Assembly: GCA_028875135.1 (NCBI GenBank)
Contig: JAPPFQ010000330.1
Coordinates: 1-11,650 of the forward strand
Reading direction: 5' to 3'
Length of the DNA stretch: 11,650 nucleotides
DNA from: Acidobacteriota bacterium
Lineage (GTDB): Bacteria; Acidobacteriota; Terriglobia; Versatilivoradales; Versatilivoraceae
Shown piece by piece: positions 6,211 through 11,650 of the stretch (positions are counted from its first letter, which is position 1; each line of letters begins with the position of its first letter). The notes below the pieces were generated by a model. That model saw only the letters and a list, made by a program, of their open reading frames with translations. It searched no databases and was not told the origin of the DNA. Made by a program: the position numbers and the translations under genes.

Positions 6211-7071
6211 ATGAGCCTCCTCTCCAGCACAAAGATCACCCTGGACATGATCAAGTTCGAGCACACGGTCTTTGCGCTCCCCTTTGCCCTGCTCAGCGCC
6301 CTGCTGGCAGCGGAGGGATGGCCCGGCGGGCGAGAGGTTCTGTGGATCGTGGTGGCCATGGTGGGAGCCCGTAGCGCGGCCATGGCCTTCAACCGCCTGG
6401 CGGACGTCCGGATGGACGCTCTCAATCCCCGGACCAGCAGCCGGGCCCTCCCTGCCGGACACCTCAGTCGCCTGTTCGTCATCCTCTTCACCTTGGCCTC
6501 GGCATCCGTTTTTGTGGTGGCGGCCTACCAGCTCAACCCGCTCTGCTTCATTCTGTCCTTCCCCGTGCTGCTCATTTTGCTGCTCTACTCCTACACCAAG
6601 CGGTTCACCCGGCTTTCCCACTTTTACTTGGGGCTCTGCCTGGGTCTGGCGCCACTGGGCGCCTGGATTGGGGTGCGAGGCGAGATCGGCTGGCCGCCCC
6701 TGCTGCTGGGCCTGGCGGTACTGCTCTGGACAGCCGGGTTCGACATCATCTACGCCTGTCAGGACGTGGACTTCGATCGCCGCCAGGCCCTCTTTTCCAT
6801 CCCCGAGGGCTACGGCATCGAACGGGGTCTGAGGGTGTCCCGCGGCCTGCACATCGGCATGCTTCTGGCCCTGCTGGCGCTGGTTCGGGTTCAGGGCCTG
6901 GGCTGGATCAGCCTGCTCGGCATCCTGCTGGTGGCCGGACTGCTGTGGCAGGAGCACCGGCTGGTTCGTCCCAACGACCTCTCCCGGGTCAATGCGGCCT
7001 TCTTTACGCTCAACGGTTACGTCAGCATTTTGTTGATGCTGGCCCTGGGACTGGACGAACTGGTCAACTGA
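6211..7071 (+). CDS. UbiA-family prenyltransferase (4-hydroxybenzoate or MqnP-like)
   Basis: An integral membrane enzyme that attaches a polyprenyl chain to an aromatic ring in quinone synthesis. The 286-residue protein has about eight hydrophobic segments. Both Asp-rich motifs that bind Mg-diphosphate are present: NRLADVRMD (61-69) within a FNRLADVRMDALNPRTSSRA stretch, and QDVDFD (184-189) after DIIYAC. The MIKFEHTVFALPFALLSALL start (13-32) is typical of the subfamily that includes futalosine-pathway MqnP, so menaquinone synthesis is my inference. A ubiquinone-type substrate is also possible. ATG 6211 has no clear ribosome binding site. A TTG at 6145 would add a Pro/Arg-rich, family-unlike extension. 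The 86-nt gap from ubiX holds a small dyad (GCCGGC at 6173-6178 and 6185-6190). Confidence 0.88.
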   Translation: MSLLSSTKITLDMIKFEHTVFALPFALLSALLAAEGWPGGREVLWIVVAMVGARSAAMAFNRLADVRMDALNPRTSSRALPAGHLSRLFVILFTLASASVFVVAAYQLNPLCFILSFPVLLILLLYSYTKRFTRLSHFYLGLCLGLAPLGAWIGVRGEIGWPPLLLGLAVLLWTAGFDIIYACQDVDFDRRQALFSIPEGYGIERGLRVSRGLHIGMLLALLALVRVQGLGWISLLGILLVAGLLWQEHRLVRPNDLSRVNAAFFTLNGYVSILLMLALGLDELVN

Positions 7072-7151
7072 GGGGGACCTCGAGCGGCAGCGAATGGCCC
7101 GTTGCTCTGCGGATTCAGTCCTCCTTTCCGGCAGTCAACCCGATCACCCCC

Positions 7152-7979
7152 ATGTCCGGAATGCCCCGCTTCTTCACCCTTGACGGAATGCAAGTCCCCG
7201 TGTGCCGGCTGGGCCTGGCCACCCGAGGCAATACCCATCTCACCCGAGAGGATGTCCTTTTGGCGCTGGACCGGGGCCTGAACTACTGGAACTGGTGCGG
7301 CCACCAGGACGGAATGGCCGAAGCCATCCGAGAACTCGGCTCCCGACGCAAGCGGGTGGTAATCGCCGCGCAGCTCTGGGCACGGGACGAGCGGGGAGTC
7401 CAGACGGAGTTGCAGCAGGTCCTGGAAAGGCTGAAAGTCGACTGCCTGGACGTGGCTACCCACTACTACGTGGAACGGTTGGAGGAATGGAGGCAGATCG
7501 CCGGCCCGGGAGGAGCCCTGCAGGGATTGCGAAAGGCTCAGGACCGCGGCCGCGTCGGCGCGATCGGGCTGACCACCCATCAAAGGGGGCTGGCGCTGCG
7601 GATTTTGAGGGAGAGGCGGCTCGACCTGCTGATGACTCGTTATAATGCGGCTCATCGCGGGGCCGAGGATCGGATATTTCCGGAAGCCGCGGAGCAGCGG
7701 ACTCCCTTGGTCGCCTTTACCGCCCTTCGATGGTGCGATCTGCTGAAGCCGACCCCACAAGACCCTGCCGAATTCACCCCGCCTCCGGTGCGGGATTGGT
7801 ATCGGTTCGTCCTGGCCCATCCATCGGTCTCGATCGCCCTGGCCGCTCCCGGCAACCGGTCGGAGCTGCTGCATACCCTGGGACTCCTGGACGACTGGAG
7901 ACCTCCAACCCCGACCGAGCTTCAGGCCATGAGGGCCCACGGGGACCGGGTGCACCGCCATGCCAGGACCTTTGTCTGA
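7152..7979 (+). CDS. Aldo/keto-reductase-fold protein with degenerate active site
   Basis: A 275-residue protein with the beta/alpha-barrel pattern of aldo/keto reductases: LGLATRG (20-26), RGLNYWNW (41-48), AIRELGSRRKRVVIAAQ (58-74), LKVDCLDVATHYY (94-106), GRVGAIGLTTH (133-143), a TPLVAFTALRWCDLL strand (184-198), and a C-terminal HPSVSIALAAPGNRSELLHT (223-242). By eye, three of the four usual catalytic residues are missing. The Asp of FDTA is N47, the Tyr five residues later is Q52, and the Lys is Q74. H104 may keep the His. It may therefore bind a nucleotide without classical reduction, or do another reaction. ATG 7152 or ATG 7161 is the likely start, and neither has a clear ribosome binding site. 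It lies 80 nt after the UbiA-type gene and may be in its operon. Confidence 0.75.
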   Translation: MSGMPRFFTLDGMQVPVCRLGLATRGNTHLTREDVLLALDRGLNYWNWCGHQDGMAEAIRELGSRRKRVVIAAQLWARDERGVQTELQQVLERLKVDCLDVATHYYVERLEEWRQIAGPGGALQGLRKAQDRGRVGAIGLTTHQRGLALRILRERRLDLLMTRYNAAHRGAEDRIFPEAAEQRTPLVAFTALRWCDLLKPTPQDPAEFTPPPVRDWYRFVLAHPSVSIALAAPGNRSELLHTLGLLDDWRPPTPTELQAMRAHGDRVHRHARTFV

Positions 7980-7986
7980 TTTTTTG

Positions 7987-8015
7987 TTGCCGACTGCCCT
8001 GATCCGTTCTTAAAT
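7987..8015 (+). promoter_or_regulatory. Candidate sigma-70 promoter for speA
   Basis: TTGCCG (7987-7992), a 17-bp spacer and TTAAAT (8010-8015). Each box matches four of six bases. Transcription would start near 8022, giving a leader of about 37 nt. It lies in the 79-nt gap between the aldo/keto-reductase gene and speA. Confidence 0.4.
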
Positions 8016-8047
8016 TGCATGAGGGTCTGGAGACAGGCAAGCCCCCC

Positions 8048-8053
8048 GAGGAG
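8048..8053 (+). promoter_or_regulatory. Ribosome binding site of speA
   Basis: GAGGAG at 8048-8053, five bases before the ATG at 8059. It is the strongest Shine-Dalgarno match in the window and fixes the speA start. Confidence 0.75.
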
Positions 8054-8058
8054 ACCTC

Positions 8059-10047
8059 ATGCCCAAGCTGGAGCCACGGGTGGAACCGATCAAGCGCTGG
8101 ACCATCCGGGATTCCCTGGACGCCTACCACATCGCCAAGTGGGGGCAGGGCTACTTTTCCATCAACCGGAAGGGGCACATCGCCGTCCACGGCGACAAGG
8201 ACACCGAACGGGCCATTGACCTCAAGAGCCTGATTGACCGGCTTCTGCCCCGTGGCATTTCTCTGCCCATCCTGATTCGGTTCACCGACATCCTGAGGCA
8301 TCGACTCGCCGAGATTCACCAGGCGTTTCAGAACGCCATCGACGAGTTCGAGTACGAAGGCGCCTATCGCTGCGTCTATCCCGTCAAAGTGAACCAGCAG
8401 CGCCACGTGGTGCAGGAAATCCTCGATTTCGGACGGGAATACCAGGTGGGACTGGAAGCCGGCTCCAAGCCGGAGCTGCTGGCCGTACTGGCCGTCACTC
8501 ACGGGAGGGACGTTCCCGTTATCTGCAACGGGTTCAAGGACGACGAGTTCATCGAGACCGTCATGCTGGCGCAAAAGATCGGCAAGCAGGTCATCCCGGT
8601 GGTTGAACGCTTCACCGAGCTGGAGCTCATCGTCAAGTACGCCGATAAGCTTCGGGTGAAGCCGCAAATCGGAGTGCGGGTGAAGCTGGCCAGCCGGGGG
8701 GCCGGTCGCTGGGAGTCCTCAGCCGGCTATCGCTCCAAGTTCGGATTGACCTCCACCGAAGTGGTGGAAGCCGTCCGGTACCTGGGTGAGCGCGAGATGG
8801 CCGACTGCCTGCGGCTGCTGCACTTCCACCTGGGGAGCCAGGTCACCAACATTCGAAGGATCAAGGAAGCCATCACCGAGGCGGCGCGAGTCTACGCCGA
8901 GCTGATCCAGGCGGGAGCAGGCCTGGAGATGCTGGACGTCGGCGGGGGCCTGGGAATCGACTATGACGGTTCCCAGTCCAGCTTCGAGTCCTCGGTGAAC
9001 TACACCCTCCAGGAGTATGCCAACGATATCGTCTTTCGCCTCAAGTCGGTCTGCGACGAGGCCGGAGTCGCCCACCCCACCATTGTCTCGGAGTCGGGCC
9101 GGGCCGTGGTGGCCTATCACAGCGTCCTGGTCTTCAACGTGCTGGGGGTTTCCGGGTTCGAGGGGTTCCGCATCCCCGAGTCTCTGCCCGAGAATTCTCC
9201 CCAACCTCTTTCGGACCTCCACTGGATTGCCCGAAACCTTGGCGCGAAGAACTACCTGGAGGCCTACCACGACGCGGTTCAGCTCAGGGAGGATGCCCTC
9301 AACCTCTTCAACCTGGGATACCTCAGCCTGGAGCAGCGCAGCATCAGCGAGAGTCTCTACTGGTCCATCTGCCGCGACCTGCTGGGGATCGTTCGCGGCC
9401 TGGACCACGTCCCCGAGGAGTTCAGCAGCCTGGAAGCCCTCATTTCCGACACCTATTTCTGCAACTATTCCGTCTTCCAGTCCATGCCGGACAGTTGGGC
9501 TATCGACCATCTCTTCCCCATCACTCCCATTCACCGCCTGAACGAGGAGCCGACCCGTCGGGCCATCCTGGCGGATATCACCTGCGACTCCGACGGGCGG
9601 GTAGACCGCTTCATCGATGCCCGCGGCACCAGGCCCGTCCTCCCGCTCCACCCCTTTACGGGCAAGCCTTACTACCTGGCCGTGTTTCTGGTGGGGGCCT
9701 ATCAGGAGATTCTGGGAGACCTGCACAACTTGCTGGGAGACACCAATGCCGTCCACGTGAGCCTGGAACCGGGCGGGGAGGTGCGGGTGGATCACGTGGT
9801 CAAGGGAGACCGGGTCAAGGACGTGCTCGGCTACGTGGAATACTACGCCGACGAGCTCCTTTCGCTCATGCGCCGGGATATCGAGCGCGCCGTTCGCGAC
9901 AGGAAGATCTCGCTGGAAGAGTCGGGACGGCTTCTCCGCTTCTACGAGTCGGGTCTTCGGGGATACACCTACCTGGAAGAGTCGCCGGCTTCCTCCTCGA
10001 AGAAGGTGGCCCGCATCCGCCGCATGACGGCTTCACCTCATTTTTGA
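8059..10047 (+). CDS. speA: Biosynthetic arginine decarboxylase SpeA
   Basis: A PLP-dependent enzyme that turns arginine into agmatine and CO2, the entry to polyamine synthesis. It has an alanine-racemase-like barrel followed by a beta domain. The 662 residues are full length (E. coli SpeA is 658). Motifs in order: WGQGYFSIN (28-36), the PLP lysine K110 in YPVKVNQQ, GLEAGSKPEL (131-140), ICNGFKD (155-161), LHFHLGSQ (254-261), the phosphate-binding DVGGGLGIDYDG (293-304), ESGRA (345-349), the FCNYSVFQSMPD block (467-478), and C509 in ADITCDSDG, the position of the catalytic Cys that acts from the partner subunit. It has its own candidate promoter. No speB or agmatine deiminase gene is in the window. 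The 3' end overlaps the convergent cytochrome gene by 10 bp. Confidence 0.97.
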   Translation: MPKLEPRVEPIKRWTIRDSLDAYHIAKWGQGYFSINRKGHIAVHGDKDTERAIDLKSLIDRLLPRGISLPILIRFTDILRHRLAEIHQAFQNAIDEFEYEGAYRCVYPVKVNQQRHVVQEILDFGREYQVGLEAGSKPELLAVLAVTHGRDVPVICNGFKDDEFIETVMLAQKIGKQVIPVVERFTELELIVKYADKLRVKPQIGVRVKLASRGAGRWESSAGYRSKFGLTSTEVVEAVRYLGEREMADCLRLLHFHLGSQVTNIRRIKEAITEAARVYAELIQAGAGLEMLDVGGGLGIDYDGSQSSFESSVNYTLQEYANDIVFRLKSVCDEAGVAHPTIVSESGRAVVAYHSVLVFNVLGVSGFEGFRIPESLPENSPQPLSDLHWIARNLGAKNYLEAYHDAVQLREDALNLFNLGYLSLEQRSISESLYWSICRDLLGIVRGLDHVPEEFSSLEALISDTYFCNYSVFQSMPDSWAIDHLFPITPIHRLNEEPTRRAILADITCDSDGRVDRFIDARGTRPVLPLHPFTGKPYYLAVFLVGAYQEILGDLHNLLGDTNAVHVSLEPGGEVRVDHVVKGDRVKDVLGYVEYYADELLSLMRRDIERAVRDRKISLEESGRLLRFYESGLRGYTYLEESPASSSKKVARIRRMTASPHF

Positions 10048-11650
10048 GGATTGGAAGTGGCTTCAGGGCCGCTCTCGGGCTCGGCGACTCCCTGAGCCCG
10101 GGCTGGTGGCTCAACCCTTGCCCGCACTCTCGGCAGATCCAGCGCCCATTGCCGCAGGATCCGATACCCGCGGTCCGAGGGCGTATAGCGCCTGCCTCCC
10201 TGGTGGCCGTCCTCCTTGACCGTCTGGATGTTGAGGGGCTTGCGCAGCAGCTTGCTCTTCTCCAGATTCTCCGGATCCACCCGCGCCTGCAGGATCAGGT
10301 AGTTTTTCAGCATTTTGGGGGCCGAGAGGTAGCCGGTGCCGTCAGGGCGAGCCAGCTCCATGGAGGGAACCCGTCCGGGCACTCCGTGACAGCTCATGCA
10401 GGCCATCTGGTCGTGGCGCTGCGGTCGATTGAGCTCCGGGGCCACGTGGTCCTGGAAATAGCGGAAGCTGGCCAGGAACTCCTCGGGAAGCGAGGGGGCC
10501 TGGCCGAGCCCCAGCCGCTCCGCCAGGGGTTCGTTCCGGACCGCCTCCTGGAGATCCGCCATCCAGACCTCCGGCTCCGAGCGCAGGATGTTGCCGGCCG
10601 CCTCCCTGATTCTCTCGTTGGTTTCCGACTCGACAAGCACCTTCAAGGCTGCCAATACGGCCGGGTCCTGCCGATAGCGGGTCAGATAGGAAAGGTTGAC
10701 GGCCGTCCGTCGGCTCAGCTCCGGGGTCTCGGCCTGCAAAAGCTGCAGCAGCAGAGCCCGCGCCCGCCCCCGTGCCTCCAGCAGATCCCGCGGCAGCCCC
10801 GAGGACTCCCCGCCGTCCGCCGCCGGTCTCACCACCGGCACCTCGTCCTGAAAGGCGGAAAGCCAGTCGATGCTGGGGAGCCAGAAATGAGCTTCCATGG
10901 GATTCCTGACGCCTTCGGGAAAGAGCCGCGCCAGAAACGGGGTCTGGAAGTCGGGGTTGGCGGCCAGCATTTTCCCCATCCGATCGGCAATGAACCAGTC
11001 CGGGCTCAACGGACTCTCGGTCTGAACCGCCTCCTCGACTATCCGCAGAATTTCCCGCAAGGACTGCGAGTCGGCCGGGTCCTGGTAGGGGGGCACCAGC
11101 AGTGAATAGAGGATCTGCCGCTGCTCCCGGGTTTCGGGAACGGTGAAGCCGGCTCGGCTCAGCAACTGGAGCACCGGTTCCGCCAGCGTCTTTCGGCGGT
11201 CATAGTCCAGGGCCCCCCGATGAATCTGCTCCACCATCGGATGGATCAACTCCTGCGTTGCCGGCAGGGTGACGGCGCTGGGATCGGCCAGGGCGGCCGC
11301 GGCCAGGGTTCGCAGCTCCTCGGGACCCTCGGTGGCGAAACTCATCAGGCGGTCCTGCAGGTCGGGGTGGGGGATGCCGGCCGCCGCCTCCAGCGACAGG
11401 CGGACTCTCCGGGCGCCATTCTCCTGGTGCTCGCCGTCCCAGTAGCGCAGCACGGCTTTCCCCATCACTTCACCGGCGCCCGGGGTGATGTATCCCATCT
11501 GCCCGGGGCCGCCATCGCCGCCGGAGGTGTTGTAGAAGGTGGCCGCAATTTGCGTCAGGCGGCGGGCCAGGCGGTCTTTCCCGGCCGGCGCCAGGTCGGG
11601 GTCGTCCATCCGGGATTCCAGAGACTGAAACAGGGAGGTCAGCTCGGGAT
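10038..11650 (-). CDS. HEAT-like repeat protein with C-terminal cytochrome c motif (5' end outside window)
   Basis: The frame stays open to the window edge: 13 codons precede the first internal ATG at 11609, so the true start lies beyond 11650. At least 536 residues are visible. The long N-terminal part is made of helical pairs rich in Leu, Ala and Arg, such as ELSRRTAVNLSYLTRYRQDP and NERIREAAGNILRSEP, and looks like degenerate HEAT or similar repeats. Near the C-terminus, a single c-type heme site CMSCH is coded at 10400-10386, followed by HQGGRRYTPSDRGYRILRQW, which resembles the end of cytochrome c modules in large proteins of Planctomycetes and Acidobacteriota. The heme motif implies export to the periplasm, where heme is attached. 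Its substrate is unknown. The tail after about residue 495 is Pro/Glu-rich and probably disordered. No terminator fits between it and speA. Confidence 0.8.
   Translation of the reverse strand, partial: PELTSLFQSLESRMDDPDLAPAGKDRLARRLTQIAATFYNTSGGDGGPGQMGYITPGAGEVMGKAVLRYWDGEHQENGARRVRLSLEAAAGIPHPDLQDRLMSFATEGPEELRTLAAAALADPSAVTLPATQELIHPMVEQIHRGALDYDRRKTLAEPVLQLLSRAGFTVPETREQRQILYSLLVPPYQDPADSQSLREILRIVEEAVQTESPLSPDWFIADRMGKMLAANPDFQTPFLARLFPEGVRNPMEAHFWLPSIDWLSAFQDEVPVVRPAADGGESSGLPRDLLEARGRARALLLQLLQAETPELSRRTAVNLSYLTRYRQDPAVLAALKVLVESETNERIREAAGNILRSEPEVWMADLQEAVRNEPLAERLGLGQAPSLPEEFLASFRYFQDHVAPELNRPQRHDQMACMSCHGVPGRVPSMELARPDGTGYLSAPKMLKNYLILQARVDPENLEKSKLLRKPLNIQTVKEDGHQGGRRYTPSDRGYRILRQWALDLPRVRARVEPPARAQGVAEPESGPEATSNPQK

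Noticed and set aside
6052..6957. A 301-codon minus-strand frame opposite ubiX and the UbiA-type gene
   Set aside because: It is antisense to two genes with complete motifs, and its translation is Gln/Gly-rich without recognisable domains.
7976..7990. T-rich run after the aldo/keto-reductase gene as an intrinsic terminator
   Set aside because: Six T follow the stop codon's G-A, but no stable hairpin precedes them. The same stretch leads into the candidate speA -35 box.
8719..9795. A 358-codon open frame on the minus strand inside speA
   Set aside because: It mirrors speA codons, gives a low-complexity Val/Gly/Asp-rich product, and speA is certain from its motifs.
9495..11105. A 536-codon plus-strand open frame over the speA end and the cytochrome gene
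   Set aside because: It crosses two well-supported genes in the wrong frame or strand and its translation matches no family. The CMSCH motif supports the minus strand in this region.

Overview
The window is GC-rich, densely coded bacterial chromosome with no phage, IS, tRNA, rRNA or CRISPR signal that I can see. The best lineage clue is the secreted VWA protein at 299-1438, which has the layout of the VWFA-related domain family that is expanded in Acidobacteriota. A UbiX/UbiA pair of the type used for menaquinone and a HEAT-like protein with a C-terminal cytochrome c motif fit that phylum. The assignment is inference from family content only.

Layout: (1) 1-2304, plus strand: the 3' end of an RpoH-like sigma factor, a good sigma-70 promoter, a secreted VWA-related protein and a Memo-family protein (AmmeMemoRadiSam protein B). 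(2) 2328-5229, minus strand, read right to left: larB (nickel-pincer cofactor synthase), yebC, ruvC and a short secreted protein of unknown function. yebC has its own clear extended -10 promoter, and an 11-bp GC-rich tandem repeat lies between larB and yebC. (3) 5230-5521: a relatively AT-rich divergent intergenic region with an imperfect palindrome just before the larB ribosome binding site. (4) 5522-10047, plus strand: ubiX (flavin prenyltransferase), a UbiA-type prenyltransferase, an aldo/keto-reductase-fold protein that seems to have lost most of its catalytic tetrad, and speA (biosynthetic arginine decarboxylase) behind its own promoter. (5) 10038-11650, minus strand: the C-terminal part of a cytochrome c protein, tail to tail with speA and overlapping it by 10 bp.

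How the genes fit together: ubiX and ubiA are the only obvious pathway pair. UbiX makes prenylated FMN for a UbiD-type decarboxylase, and UbiA prenylates the aromatic ring, as in ubiquinone or futalosine-route menaquinone synthesis. yebC-ruvC is a widespread pair, but ruvA and ruvB do not follow. larB, the Memo gene and speA all stand without their usual partners (larC/larE; AMMECR1 and radical SAM; speB). Most genes are conserved housekeeping functions. I found no convincing new multi-gene system. The best leads are the degenerate aldo/keto reductase, the larB leader palindrome, the HEAT/cytochrome c protein and the unknown secreted protein in the usual ruvA position.
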